Part shown: in pieces, positions 52,165 through 61,183 of the stretch
Numbering within the stretch: position 1 is the stretch's first letter
Layout of the letters: each line of letters opens with the position of its first letter
Source: Rubrivivax sp.
Lineage (GTDB): Bacteria > Pseudomonadota > Gammaproteobacteria > Burkholderiales > Burkholderiaceae_C
Assembly: GCA_027485165.1 (NCBI GenBank)
Contig: JAIXRN010000015.1
Coordinates: 1-64,000, forward strand
Direction: 5' to 3'
Length of the DNA: 64,000 bases
Notes under the pieces: generated by a model
Told to the model about the DNA's origin: nothing
Databases searched by the model: none
What the model saw: only the letters and a program-made list of their open reading frames with translations
Position numbers and translations under genes: made by a program

Positions 52165-53553
52165 ATGTCCCAGCGATCCATTTTCATCAGCTACCGCCGC
52201 GAGGATTCCGAAGGCCAGGCCGGGCGCCTATACGAAGGCCTGGCGGCGCACTTCGGCGAAGACCGGGTCTTCATGGACGTGGCCGCCATCCGCGCCGGGC
52301 GCGACTTCCGGCGCGAGATCGAAGAACGCGTGGCCAGCTGCGCCGTGCTGCTGGTGTTGATCGGCCGCCAGTGGCTGGAAGCACGCGACGCCGCCGGCCA
52401 GCGCCGGCTGGACGACCCGGCCGACTTCGTGCGCCTGGAAACCGGGGCTGCGCTGGCCAAGCCGCAGATCACGGTGGTGCCGGTACTCGTCAGCGGTGCG
52501 CGCATGCCCGAGGCCAAGGACCTGCCGCCCGACCTGAAGGACATGGTGTTCCGCAACGCCGCGCCGCTGAGCCACCAGCGCTGGGACGGCGACCTGGAAG
52601 CGCTGATCGCCGACATCGAAGACATCATGAACCCGCCCGAAGACCCGGCCAAGGCCAAGGCTCAGGGCCCGGTGGCCCGGGCCGGCAAGCGGCGCCGCGG
52701 GCCCGGTCAGGGCGCCGCGCCCTGGCTGCGCTGGACGGCCGTGGGCCTGGGTCTGACCCTGGTGCTGGCCCTGGGCCTGTTCGGTTTCAACCTGGTGCAA
52801 AGCCAGCGCCAGCTGGCCGACTTCCGGGCCCAGGCGCAGGCGGCTTCGGAAGCGGCCAGTGCCGCCGAAGCCGCAGTCCAGGCCGCAAAGGCCAAGGAAG
52901 AGGCTGCACTGGCAGACGTCGCAGCAGCCGCCGCGGCGGCGGCCAGTGCCCAGCGTGCGCTGGTGGAAGCCGAGGCCCAGGCGCAGGCGGCTTCCCAGGC
53001 CTCGGCCGCAGAACAGGCCCGGGCCGAAGCGGCTGCGGCTGAACTGCGCGCAGCCGAGGACCGCGCCCGCCGCGAAGCCGAAGCCAAGACGGCAGCGGCC
53101 GAAGCCACCCGGCTGGCCGCCGAACAGGCGCGCGAAGCCGCCAGCCAGCAGACCCAGCGCAGCGTGGAAGCCCGCCAGCGTCTGCAGCGTGCGGGGGGCG
53201 AACCTGCCGGGGGGGCCGCTGCCGCCGGCCGGCTCGACATCCCGAACTGGACCCTGCGCGCCGGTTGCGGCGGTGCTGCCATCGCCATCAACGGCACCGC
53301 CAGCTTCCGCATCGTGCCGCAGGGCAACGGGGTGCTGGTGGAACAGCGCTTCAGCGGCAGCGGCGGCGGCTACACCGCCGAATTCGCCGGCCAGCAGGCC
53401 TTCGACAGCCCCCAGACCAGCTACGAGGTGACCGCGCGCGGCAAGCTCAGCGGCGAACGCAGCTTCGGCGCGGCCTGGACGGTGCGCGTCGAAGCGCCAG
53501 CCGGCACCGCGCCGGCCAGCGCCAGGGGCGTGCGCTTCCGGTCAGAGTGCTGA
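52165..53553 (+). CDS. TIR-domain membrane protein with coiled coil and C-terminal domain
   Basis: 462 residues from [20 protein letters not shown]. The TIR domain (about 4-155) has the SYRRED start, [20 protein letters not shown] and Glu92 in [12 protein letters not shown], where NADase TIRs place the catalytic glutamate. A basic stretch GKRRRG leads into one membrane helix (about 188-211). An Ala/Glu/Gln-rich coiled coil follows (about 212-360), then a Gly-rich C-terminal beta domain (from about 376) with [20 protein letters not shown]. This order puts the TIR domain in the cytosol and the rest outside. It may be a sensor or defence effector; no partner gene is evident. Confidence 0.85.
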   Translation: MSQRSIFISYRREDSEGQAGRLYEGLAAHFGEDRVFMDVAAIRAGRDFRREIEERVASCAVLLVLIGRQWLEARDAAGQRRLDDPADFVRLETGAALAKPQITVVPVLVSGARMPEAKDLPPDLKDMVFRNAAPLSHQRWDGDLEALIADIEDIMNPPEDPAKAKAQGPVARAGKRRRGPGQGAAPWLRWTAVGLGLTLVLALGLFGFNLVQSQRQLADFRAQAQAASEAASAAEAAVQAAKAKEEAALADVAAAAAAAASAQRALVEAEAQAQAASQASAAEQARAEAAAAELRAAEDRARREAEAKTAAAEATRLAAEQAREAASQQTQRSVEARQRLQRAGGEPAGGAAAAGRLDIPNWTLRAGCGGAAIAINGTASFRIVPQGNGVLVEQRFSGSGGGYTAEFAGQQAFDSPQTSYEVTARGKLSGERSFGAAWTVRVEAPAGTAPASARGVRFRSEC

Positions 53554-53819
53554 AGTCGGGCGGCAGCAACCCGCCTGACGCCCGGCCTGACGCCTCGCCT
53601 GTTGCGTTCCGCCGTGGCGTGCATCACGCCATGTCGATCTGGCATGACCCCCCACCGGCCCGGTGGTTACGGCGCGATTACATTGGTTCGACAATCGATG
53701 CCCCGCTGTTGGCACCGTGCCTGGGCGGGGGGTGGTATGGCGGCATTCGGCCAGGTCCTGCGGGCTGCGGGGCTTGGCCCAATTCCGCATCCCTTTGCCT
53801 TTTACTTTCGGAGATCTCC

Positions 53820-55709
53820 ATGAACCGCCCCGCCCTGGAAGGCCTGAAGCTCAATACACCTGCCTACGTACAGCACCACCGCCTGGTGAACTGGGTGGCA
53901 GAAGTCGCTGCCCTGACCGAAGCCCGCGACGTCGTCTGGTGCGACGGCAGCCAGGACGAATACGACCGCCTGTGCGCCCAGCTGGTGGCCGCCGGCACGA
54001 TGAAGAAGCTGAACCCCGAACTGCGGCCGAACAGCTTCCTGGCCGTCAGCGACCCCAGCGACGTGGCGCGCGTGGAAGACCGCACCTTCATCTGCAGCGC
54101 TCAGCGCGAAGACGCCGGCCCCACCAACAACTGGATGGCCCCGGCCGAGATGCGCGCCCTGCTGCAGACTAGCGAACAGGCGCTGTTCAAGGGCGCGATG
54201 AAGGGCCGCACGATGTACGTCGTGCCGTTCTCGATGGGCCCGCTGGGTTCGCACATCAGCCACATCGGCGTGGAACTGACCGACAGCCCGTACGTGGTGA
54301 TCAGCATGCGCACGATGACGCGCATGGGCCGCGGCGCGCTGGACGTGCTGGGCGAAGACGGCGACTTCGTGCCTTGCGTGCACACCGTCGGCGCGCCCCT
54401 GGCCGAAGGTCAGCAGGACGTGGCCTGGCCCTGCAACAAGACCAAGTACATCGTCCACTACCCCGAAACGCGCGAAATCTGGTCTTACGGCTCGGGCTAC
54501 GGCGGCAACGCGCTGCTGGGCAAGAAGTGCTTCGCGCTGCGCATCGCGTCCAACATGGGCCGCCAGGCCGCGGCCGTGGACGGCACCGGCTGGCTGGCCG
54601 AACACATGCTGATCCTGGGCGTCACCAGCCCGGCGGGCAAGAAATACCACGTGGCGGCGGCCTTCCCCAGCGCCTGCGGCAAGACCAACTTCAGCATGCT
54701 GGTGCCACCCGCGGGCTACGCCGGCTGGAAGGTCACGACCATTGGCGACGACATCGCGTGGATCAAGCCGGGTGCTGACGGCAAGCTCTACGCCATCAAC
54801 CCCGAAGCCGGCTACTTCGGCGTCGCCCCGGGCACCAACGACCTGACGAACCCGAACTGCATGGCTTCGCTCCAGCGCGACACCGTCTTCACCAACGTCG
54901 CGCTGACCGACGACGGCGACGTCTGGTGGGAAGGCATGACCGACACGCCCCCGGCGCACCTGATCGACTGGCAAGGGAAGGACTGGACGCCGGCCATCGC
55001 CAAGGAAACGGGCGCCAAGGCCGCGCACCCGAACGCCCGCTTCACCGTGGCCGCCACCGCCAACCCCGTGCTCGACGCCGAATGGGACAACCCCGCCGGC
55101 GTGCCCATCGACGCCTTCATCTTCGGTGGCCGCCGCAGCACCACCGTGCCACTGGCCACCGAAGCCCGCACCTGGGCCGAAGGCGTGTACATGGCCGCCA
55201 CCATGGGCAGCGAGACCACGGCCGCGATGGCCGGCGGCAACGGCGCGGTGCGCCGCGACCCGTTCGCGATGCTGCCCTTCATCGGCTACAACATGGCCGA
55301 CTACTTTCAGCACTGGCTGAACCTGGGCGAACAGCTGGGCAAGAAGACGCCCACGCTGCCGCGCATCTACTGCGTGAACTGGTTCCGCAAGGGCGCTGAT
55401 GGCAAGTTCGTCTGGCCCGGCTACGGTGAAAACATGCGCGTGCTGGAATGGATCATCGGCCGCCTGGAAGGCAGCGCCAGCGGCGCCGACAACGTCTTCG
55501 GCTTCAGCCCGCGCTATGAAGACCTGCGCTGGGACGGCCTGGCCTTCAGCCGCGCGCAGTTCGACAGCGTGATCGGCATCGACAAGGCCGCCTGGCAACA
55601 GGAACTGGCCCTGCACACCGATCTGTTCAAGACGCTGGAATACCACCTGCCCGCCGCCCTGCCAGCCACGCAGCAGCAGATCACCCAGCGCCTGTCTGCC
55701 GCCGCCTGA
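53820..55709 (+). CDS. pckG: Phosphoenolpyruvate carboxykinase (GTP)
   Basis: 629 residues from [20 protein letters not shown], with GGAGAT before the ATG. The GTP-class signature [20 protein letters not shown] gives the P-loop and the reactive Cys286; [28 protein letters not shown] and [18 protein letters not shown] are also conserved. It makes phosphoenolpyruvate from oxaloacetate for gluconeogenesis. A longer upstream frame is antisense-free but overlaps the TIR gene and is rejected. The 266 bases upstream hold no recognised gene; a GGCAC-C-GTGCC palindrome at 53711-53721 may be an operator. Confidence 0.96.
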   Translation: MNRPALEGLKLNTPAYVQHHRLVNWVAEVAALTEARDVVWCDGSQDEYDRLCAQLVAAGTMKKLNPELRPNSFLAVSDPSDVARVEDRTFICSAQREDAGPTNNWMAPAEMRALLQTSEQALFKGAMKGRTMYVVPFSMGPLGSHISHIGVELTDSPYVVISMRTMTRMGRGALDVLGEDGDFVPCVHTVGAPLAEGQQDVAWPCNKTKYIVHYPETREIWSYGSGYGGNALLGKKCFALRIASNMGRQAAAVDGTGWLAEHMLILGVTSPAGKKYHVAAAFPSACGKTNFSMLVPPAGYAGWKVTTIGDDIAWIKPGADGKLYAINPEAGYFGVAPGTNDLTNPNCMASLQRDTVFTNVALTDDGDVWWEGMTDTPPAHLIDWQGKDWTPAIAKETGAKAAHPNARFTVAATANPVLDAEWDNPAGVPIDAFIFGGRRSTTVPLATEARTWAEGVYMAATMGSETTAAMAGGNGAVRRDPFAMLPFIGYNMADYFQHWLNLGEQLGKKTPTLPRIYCVNWFRKGADGKFVWPGYGENMRVLEWIIGRLEGSASGADNVFGFSPRYEDLRWDGLAFSRAQFDSVIGIDKAAWQQELALHTDLFKTLEYHLPAALPATQQQITQRLSAAA

Positions 55710-55763
55710 CCCTGCCACAGCCCCGCCCCGTGCGGGCGCGGCGGGCCGGCCGGACAATGCCGC

Positions 55764-56543
55764 ATGAAACTGCAGCTGCTGTCCGACCTGCACCTGGAAA
55801 CCGAAGCCTTCGACCCCGAGCCCAGCCCGGGGGCCGAACTGCTGGTATTGGCGGGTGACATCGACGCCACCTGGGCCGGCTACGAACGCTTTGCCGGCTG
55901 GCCGGTGCCGGTGCTGGTGGTGGCCGGCAACCACGAATACGACGACCGCGAGACCGAGCGCGTGCCCCAGGCGCTGGCCGCCCATTGCGACCGCTATGGG
56001 CTGCAGCTGCTGCACCGTGCGGCCACGACCGTCACCGCTGCCAGCGGCCTGCGCGTGCGCGTGCTGGGCACCACGCGCTGGAGCGACTTCGACCTGTTCG
56101 GCGCCGCCCAGCGCCCGCGCGCCGAGCGCGCCGCCGCCTACTTCCTGCGCCTGATGGCCGCCACCCGTGCCGGCGCGCCGCTGGACGCGGCCGGCGTACG
56201 CGCCGAAGGCCTGGCCTGCCGCGCCTGGCTGGAAACCGAGCTGCAGCGCCCTGCGCGGGACGAATGGGACCGGACGCTCGTCGTCACCCACTTCGCGCCC
56301 AGCCTGCGCAGCGCCGACCCACGCTATGGCCGGCAGCCTGGCACGGCCAGCTTCTGCAATGCCGACGACGACCTGCTGCCGCGCGCCGACCTGTGGCTGC
56401 ACGGCCACCTGCATTGCCGGCACGACTACAGCCAGCCGCGCCCGGGCCGTGCGCCGGTGCGGGTGGTGTGCCAGGCGCGTGGCCTGGCCGGCAAGGGCGA
56501 AGACCAGGGCTTCGACGCGCACAAGCTGATCGAGCTGCTCTGA
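55764..56543 (+). CDS. Calcineurin-like metallophosphoesterase
   Basis: 259 residues with all metallophosphoesterase metal-binding motifs: LLSDLHLE (DxH), VLAGDID (GDx), VVAGNHEYDD (GNHE), LVVTHFAP (H) and WLHGHLHCRHDY (GHxH). Family members of this size hydrolyse nucleotides or phosphate esters in the cytosol; the substrate is not known. It lies 54 bases after pckG and may be cotranscribed. The next gene is a universal stress protein on the same strand. Confidence 0.9.
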   Translation: MKLQLLSDLHLETEAFDPEPSPGAELLVLAGDIDATWAGYERFAGWPVPVLVVAGNHEYDDRETERVPQALAAHCDRYGLQLLHRAATTVTAASGLRVRVLGTTRWSDFDLFGAAQRPRAERAAAYFLRLMAATRAGAPLDAAGVRAEGLACRAWLETELQRPARDEWDRTLVVTHFAPSLRSADPRYGRQPGTASFCNADDDLLPRADLWLHGHLHCRHDYSQPRPGRAPVRVVCQARGLAGKGEDQGFDAHKLIELL

Positions 56544-56658
56544 CCCGCATCAAAGCCCCTGCAAGCCGCGGGTGCCACACTCGCCGCCACGGGCCTGCCC
56601 TCAGGCGGCCTGCCGGGCCACGGCCCTGGCCTTTGCCCAACCACAACAGGAACACCCC

Positions 56659-57081
56659 ATGAAGATCCTCGCCCCCGTCGACGGCAGTGCCTACACCAAG
56701 CGCATGCTGGCCTATATCGCTGCCCATGACGAATGGCTGGGCGGGCAGCACAGCTACACCTTGCTGAACGTGCAGGCCGCCGTGCCGCCGCGTGCCGCTG
56801 CCGTCATCGACAAGGCCGACCTGAAGGCCTACTACGAAACCGAATCGGAAAAGGTCTTCAAGCCCATCCGTGCCTTCTTCGCCAAGCAGGGCGTGACGCC
56901 GCAGTTCCTGGCCAAGGTGGGGCATGTGGCCGACATCATTTCGCAGCAGGCCGACAAGGGCGGCTACGACCTGGTGGTGCTGGGCTCGCACGGCCAGGGG
57001 TCGCTGATGAACCTGGTGATGGGTTCGGTGGCGACCAAGGTGATCGCGCAGTGCAAGCAGCCGGTGCTGCTGATCCGCTGA
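56659..57081 (+). CDS. Universal stress protein family (UspA)
   Basis: 140 residues from MKILAPVDGSAYTKRMLAYI. The UspA fold is shown by ILAPVDGS at the N-terminus, YTLLNVQAAVPPRAAAVIDK, and the ATP-binding motif GYDLVVLGSHGQGSLMNLVM, followed by GSVATKVIAQCKQPVLLI (G-x2-G-x9-G-(S/T)). It is probably of the ATP-binding class. CAGGA precedes the ATG at 56659. It is a cytosolic stress-response protein. It ends convergent with the TetR-type gene; a GCCAGCGC/GCGCTGGC hairpin lies between them (57091-57109). Confidence 0.93.
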   Translation: MKILAPVDGSAYTKRMLAYIAAHDEWLGGQHSYTLLNVQAAVPPRAAAVIDKADLKAYYETESEKVFKPIRAFFAKQGVTPQFLAKVGHVADIISQQADKGGYDLVVLGSHGQGSLMNLVMGSVATKVIAQCKQPVLLIR

Positions 57082-57111
57082 GACTGGTCGGCCAGCGCGC
57101 TGCGCTGGCTG

Positions 57112-57723
57112 TCAGCCCGCCGGTCGCAGCCCGCGGAAGAAGCTGCCCATCACCCAGGCCACGATCTGCGCGTCGGCGTGCTGGCCGCCGGCCTTCAGGA
57201 AGCCCGGCACCGGGTCGCAAGCACGGGCGAAGACGCTGTACAGCACCACTTCGGCTGGCAGGCCGGGGTCGATGTCGCCTTCAGCCTGCGCCTGCACGAT
57301 CCACGCGCCCAGGTGTTCACTCACCTGCATCAGCAGGTCCAGGTATTCCTTGTGGCCCATCAGTTCGGCGCGCAGCGACGAGTTCTGCGAAGGCAGGCTG
57401 GGCATTTCACCGGCCAGCTGCACTTCCAGTGCCCAGCGCACCACGGCCTGCAGGCGCTGGATGGCGGGGGCGCCCACCACCTGGGCTTGTTCGTCCACCA
57501 CGGCCAGGGTGCGCTGCAGCAGGCGCACCATGGCCGCTGCGGCCAGCGCTTCCTTCGAAGGGAAGTGCTTGTACAGGCTGGCCTTGGCAATGCCGACGTC
57601 GGCGGCGACTTCGTCCACCGTCATCAGGTCGAAGCCCTTGTCGGCCAGCAGCCGGTTCACGGCGGCCACGATGGCGTCTTCGCGCACCCGCAGCACTTGT
57701 TCTCTGAAAGACAGTCTGGCCAT
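57112..57723 (-). CDS. TetR family transcriptional regulator
   Basis: 203 residues from MARLSFREQVLRVREDAIVA. The N-terminal HTH is LLADKGFDLMTVDEVAADVG followed by IAKASLYKHFPSKEALAAAA, the TetR signature. The C-terminal ligand domain has EVQLAGEMPSLPSQNSSLRA and ends GSFFRGLRPAG, resembling TetR_C members of Burkholderiales. The target is unknown. It may repress neighbouring genes, but none has a recognisable operator. Start chosen at ATG 57721-57723 because the upstream frame is low complexity. Confidence 0.93.
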   Translation of the reverse strand: MARLSFREQVLRVREDAIVAAVNRLLADKGFDLMTVDEVAADVGIAKASLYKHFPSKEALAAAAMVRLLQRTLAVVDEQAQVVGAPAIQRLQAVVRWALEVQLAGEMPSLPSQNSSLRAELMGHKEYLDLLMQVSEHLGAWIVQAQAEGDIDPGLPAEVVLYSVFARACDPVPGFLKAGGQHADAQIVAWVMGSFFRGLRPAG

Positions 57724-57770
57724 GGCTTCGATTCTAGGTGGCCGGCCGTCGGCCAGCCGGGTGCAGGCCT

Positions 57771-57974
57771 TCAGGCCCGCGCGCGCCGGCGCGCTGCCCA
57801 GCGTTGCACCCAGCCGTGGGGCCGGTCGGCAGCGGCTGGCCGCTCGGCGGGGCCGGGGTCCTGCAGGCTCAGGTCCAGCCCGAAGGCGGTACCCAGGTCG
57901 GCTGGGTCCATGGGGGCCAGGGCCTGGGTGCGCCAGGGGGCATACCAGCGAGCGGGTGGGGCGAGCTTGTTCAT
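57771..57974 (-). CDS. Small hypothetical protein, 67 residues
   Basis: MNKLAPPARWYAPWRTQALA, then PMDPADLGTAFGLDLSLQDP, and a Gly/Arg/Ala-rich tail ending RWAARRRARA. The WYAPWR...DPADLGTAFGLDLSL pattern recalls short Burkholderiales hypotheticals, from memory. The basic tail is arginine-rich. No strong ribosome-binding site precedes the ATG at 57972-57974, so the gene is uncertain. It lies 47 bases upstream of the TetR gene on the same strand; the 226 bases beyond it to the Hsp70-family gene show no other gene. Confidence 0.45.
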   Translation of the reverse strand: MNKLAPPARWYAPWRTQALAPMDPADLGTAFGLDLSLQDPGPAERPAAADRPHGWVQRWAARRRARA

Positions 57975-58200
57975 GGATGCGGGCTCGGCATGGGGGCGGA
58001 ATCGGCTGGGCGGCAAGGCCCGGATGGCAGCGGCGCGGGGTGGTTCGGGCTTGCGCGGGTGCTGCCCGTGCCTTTGCAGTGTCGGCCCCTGCAGCCCGCT
58101 GCAGCAGGGCGAACAAAGGGCGGAAAGCCCGCCGCTGTGCGGCAATTCACGGCCACCCCGTCCGTAGAATCCTCGGCTTTTGGCAGCCCGGCGGACCCGC

Positions 58201-59601
58201 GTGAACCCCCCTCATGCCAGCCCAGGCCGCCAGGCCGCCGCGCAGACCGATGCACATCGGCCCGCAGCGTCCTTTGCGGCCATCGACTTCGGCACTTCCA
58301 ATTCCGCCATCGCCCTGCCGGCGGCCGCGGGAAGTGGCGGTGGCGTGCGCCTGGTGCCGCTGGAAGGCCAGCACCCCACCATGCCGACGGCCGTTTTCTA
58401 CCGCGCCGATACCCCGGCCGGGCAGGTGGAAGCCGAACGCCTGTACGGCCGTGCCGCCATCGCCGCCTATGTCGACGGCGTCGACGGCCGGCTGATGCGG
58501 TCGATGAAAAGCATCCTGGGGTCCAGCCTGCTGGACCAGGGCACCGACGTCGGCGGCGGCCGCAGCGTGCGCTACCGCGACGTGGTGGTGGGCTACCTGC
58601 GGCACTTGAAGCAGCTGGCCGAAGCAGCGTCCGCTGTGGCCGGCGGGCCCGGCCCCGGGCTGCGCCGGCTGGTGCTGGGACGGCCGGTGTTCTTCGTCGA
58701 CGACGACCCGGCGCGCGACGCGCAGGCCCAGGCCGCCCTGGAAGCCGCGGCGCGCGCCGTCGGCTTCGAAGACGTGCTGTTCCAGTTTGAGCCGATCGCC
58801 GCGGCGCTGGACCACGAAAGCCAGATCGACCACGAACAGCTGGTGCTGGTGGCCGACATCGGCGGCGGCACGTCAGACTTTTCGCTGGTGCGCGTGGGCC
58901 CGGACCGCGCGCGGCGCGGCGCCGGCCGGCCGGACCGGCGCGACGACATCCTGGCCAGCCACGGCGTGCACCTGGCCGGCACCGACTTCGACCGCCATGT
59001 CGAACTGGCCGCCATCCTGCCGCTGCTGGGCTACCGCGCGCGCCGCGCGCCACGGCGCGGCGAAAGCGCCAGCCAGGCGCCCGAAGTGCCCAGCGGCGTG
59101 TACTTCGACCTGGCCAGCTGGCACCTGATCAACACCGTCTACGCCCCGCAGCGCGTGGCCGAAATGCGCCGCCTGCGCGACTGGTACGCCGACCCGCGCC
59201 ACCACGCGCGGCTGATGACGACGCTGGACGAACGCCTGGGCCATGCCCTGGCCGCCGCGGCCGAGGCGGCGAAGATCGAGGTCGCCACCCAGGGCCAGGC
59301 GCTGATCGACCTGTCGCTGGTGGAACGCGGCCTGGCCAGTGCGCTGGCCGAAGACCAGGCCGCTGCTGCCATCGAAGCCGACGTGGCGCGCATCGTGGCC
59401 GCGGCGCTGGAAACCGCACGCCTGGCCGGCGTTGCGCCGGCGGCCGTCGACGTGCTGTATTTCACCGGCGGCAGCACCGGCCTGCTGCCGCTGGTTGAAC
59501 GCATCGGCAGCGGGTTTCCGAATGCAGCGCGGGTGCGGGGCGACCGCTTCGCCAGCGTGGCCCAGGGGCTGGGCCTGCACGCCATGGCAGTGTTTGGATG
59601 A
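58201..59601 (+). CDS. Hsp70 family protein (YegD-like)
   Basis: 466 residues from the GTG at 58201 (VNPPHASPGRQAAAQTDAHR); a TTG at 58180 is an alternative. Actin-like ATPase motifs are FAAIDFGTSNSAIALPAA (phosphate 1), VLVADIGGGTSDFSLVRVG (phosphate 2) and VDVLYFTGGSTGLLPLVERI (adenosine). The substrate-binding domain of DnaK is absent, so it resembles the E. coli YegD group, a truncated Hsp70. It is cytosolic; whether it chaperones is unknown. It follows the TetR and small hypothetical genes, which are on the other strand. Confidence 0.9.
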   Translation: MNPPHASPGRQAAAQTDAHRPAASFAAIDFGTSNSAIALPAAAGSGGGVRLVPLEGQHPTMPTAVFYRADTPAGQVEAERLYGRAAIAAYVDGVDGRLMRSMKSILGSSLLDQGTDVGGGRSVRYRDVVVGYLRHLKQLAEAASAVAGGPGPGLRRLVLGRPVFFVDDDPARDAQAQAALEAAARAVGFEDVLFQFEPIAAALDHESQIDHEQLVLVADIGGGTSDFSLVRVGPDRARRGAGRPDRRDDILASHGVHLAGTDFDRHVELAAILPLLGYRARRAPRRGESASQAPEVPSGVYFDLASWHLINTVYAPQRVAEMRRLRDWYADPRHHARLMTTLDERLGHALAAAAEAAKIEVATQGQALIDLSLVERGLASALAEDQAAAAIEADVARIVAAALETARLAGVAPAAVDVLYFTGGSTGLLPLVERIGSGFPNAARVRGDRFASVAQGLGLHAMAVFG

Positions 59602-59661
59602 TGCCCCGCGGCATGCAGCCCCCGGGTCCTCTTGCGTTGAGACCCGCTGCCGTTTGGACGC

Positions 59662-60162
59662 TTAGATTTTGCCGGTGGCCTTGAAGCGGGCCACGGCCTG
59701 CTTCAGGTCGGCGTATTCCTCGCAGCCGCTGGGGCAGAGCTTGGCCAGCACCGTCAGGCGGCCTTCGGCGGTGGGCAGGTCGCCTTTCATCAGGGCCAGT
59801 TCGCCTGAGTATTCCAGCGCGCCCTTGTGCTGCGGGTTGATGCGCAAGGCCGCGTCGTAGAAGCGCTGGGCGCCTTCCAGGTCGGGCGTGGCCTGCTTGC
59901 GCAGGGCGTAGCCCATCAGGTTGTTCCAGTCGGCGTCGTTCACGGCATTGAGCTTTTTCAGCGTCTCGATCGCTGCTGGCCAGTTCTTGGCCTGGATCTG
60001 CGCGCGCGCCGGGGCCAGCGGCGACACCGGGGCTGGTGCGGCGCGCGGTGCCGGGGCGGGCGCGGGTTCGCTGTCGGCGGCCTGTGCGGGCGTGGCGGCC
60101 AGCACGGCCAGGAACAGGCCGGTCAAGGCGGCGCGGTGCAGGGTGGGGGCGGGTGGTGTCAT
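59662..60162 (-). CDS. Secreted TPR protein
   Basis: 166 residues from MTPPAPTLHRAALTGLFLAV, with an AGGACAG ribosome-binding site. The signal peptide ends near TPAQAAD. An Ala/Pro-rich linker is followed by two or three TPR-type helical hairpins: IQAKNWPAAIETLKKLNAVN, DWNNLMGYALRKQATPDLEG, AQRFYDAALRINPQHKGALE and YSGELALMKGDLPTAEGRLT. Two cysteines at LCPSGCEEY are unusual in a TPR and may form a disulfide. It is probably periplasmic; the partner is unknown. Confidence 0.88.
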   Translation of the reverse strand: MTPPAPTLHRAALTGLFLAVLAATPAQAADSEPAPAPAPRAAPAPVSPLAPARAQIQAKNWPAAIETLKKLNAVNDADWNNLMGYALRKQATPDLEGAQRFYDAALRINPQHKGALEYSGELALMKGDLPTAEGRLTVLAKLCPSGCEEYADLKQAVARFKATGKI

Positions 60163-60253
60163 CGGGCTGTCCTGTGCAGACGGCGGCATGCCGTGGCGCG
60201 GAGTGTGGGGCAGGCAGGCCCAGTCTGCAGGGGCGACGGGTGGAGCGGCCGCC

Positions 60254-60349
60254 GTCAGAGCCGCCTACGCGGGTCCTGTCAACGCCGCCTACGCGAGTCC
60301 TGTCAACGCCGCGTACGCGAGTCCCGTCAACGCCGCGTACGCGGCGGGG
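60254..60349. repeat. 24-base minisatellite, four copies, at the 3' end of the UPF0149 gene
   Basis: Four tandem copies of a 24-base unit at 60254-60277, 60278-60301, 60302-60325 and 60326-60349, beginning GTCAACGCCGC (GTCAGAGCCGC in copy 1) and usually ending ACGCGAGTCC. Copies 2 and 3 differ at two positions. The stop codon of the minus-strand UPF0149 gene (60327-60329) lies in the fourth copy. As the unit is a multiple of three, copy-number change keeps any reading frame crossing it. Confidence 0.92.
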
Positions 60350-61091
60350 GGCCCTTGCGCGGCGCGCCGCCCCGCGGGCCTCGCGGCCGCAAACCCGGCG
60401 CTGCAGCCCGTGGGCGTGTGACGTCGGCCATCAGCATCAGCGCGCGCACCAGGTCCTGCACGGCTTCGGCCAGGTCGGCCGGAGGTTCCAGGGTCTCGAT
60501 CACGGCCAGCAGGGCGTCGGCGTCTTCCAGGTCTTCGGGGTCGAAGTGCAGGTACAGCAAGGCCAGTGGTTCGATCAGCGCCGGGTCGGGGTGGTCCATC
60601 AGCGCTGGAAAGGCGTCCATGGCCGCGGCGAAGCCGGCCACCCAGGGCAGCACCGCGTCCTGGGTGGGCGGGTCTTCGTCGGGGCTGTGGTCCAGGCTGT
60701 TCTCGTCGTCGTCGAGCGGAAAGATCCACGGGTCGAACCAGTCGCGGCGCGCGATCGCGTGGTCGACTTCGGCATGGCGGCGGCGCACCAGGGCCTGCAG
60801 CTCGTCCAGCGCCGGGCCGGCGGGCGCTGGCCGGCCTTCGACGTCGGTCACCCAGCGCAGCCATTGTTCGGGCGGCACGGGCTTGGGCTGCAGCAGCACG
60901 CCGGCCAGGAAGCCGTCGAGCGCGCTCACGTCCAGGGCCTCCAGCGGCGCCGGCACTGCGTCCAGCAGCAGCTGCAGGCGTTCGATGTCGGCATCGTCCA
61001 GCGGGTGGGGCGCGGTGCGTGGCAGCGGCGCCAGGGCTGCGCGGGGCGGGGCGGGCGTGCGGGGCGGGGTCATGTGCAGATTGTCCGGCAT
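60327..61091 (-). CDS. UPF0149 family protein (YecA-related)
   Basis: 254 residues from MPDNLHMTPPRTPAPPRAAL; a start at 61073 (MTPPRTP) is equally possible. The domain (about 30-215) shows LEALDVSALDGFLAGVLLQP, QWLRWVTDVEGRPAPAGPAL, DEDPPTQDAVLPWVAGFAAA and ALIEPLALLYLHFDPEDLED, typical of UPF0149 proteins. It lacks the C-terminal SEC-C zinc motif of YecA and instead ends in an Arg/Gly/Pro-rich tail (PRGPRGGAPRKGPPPRTRR). The tail is followed by the 24-base minisatellite, which overlaps the last codon and stop. Function unknown. Confidence 0.85.
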   Translation of the reverse strand: MPDNLHMTPPRTPAPPRAALAPLPRTAPHPLDDADIERLQLLLDAVPAPLEALDVSALDGFLAGVLLQPKPVPPEQWLRWVTDVEGRPAPAGPALDELQALVRRRHAEVDHAIARRDWFDPWIFPLDDDENSLDHSPDEDPPTQDAVLPWVAGFAAAMDAFPALMDHPDPALIEPLALLYLHFDPEDLEDADALLAVIETLEPPADLAEAVQDLVRALMLMADVTRPRAAAPGLRPRGPRGGAPRKGPPPRTRR

Positions 61092-61183
61092 CGCCCAGGC
61101 GCACGGCCCTGGGTTGGCCGCAGCCGGCGGCGCGCCCCAATTGACTAGACTGCCCGGCTTCGATGCTTCGCCTCGCCGTCGCC

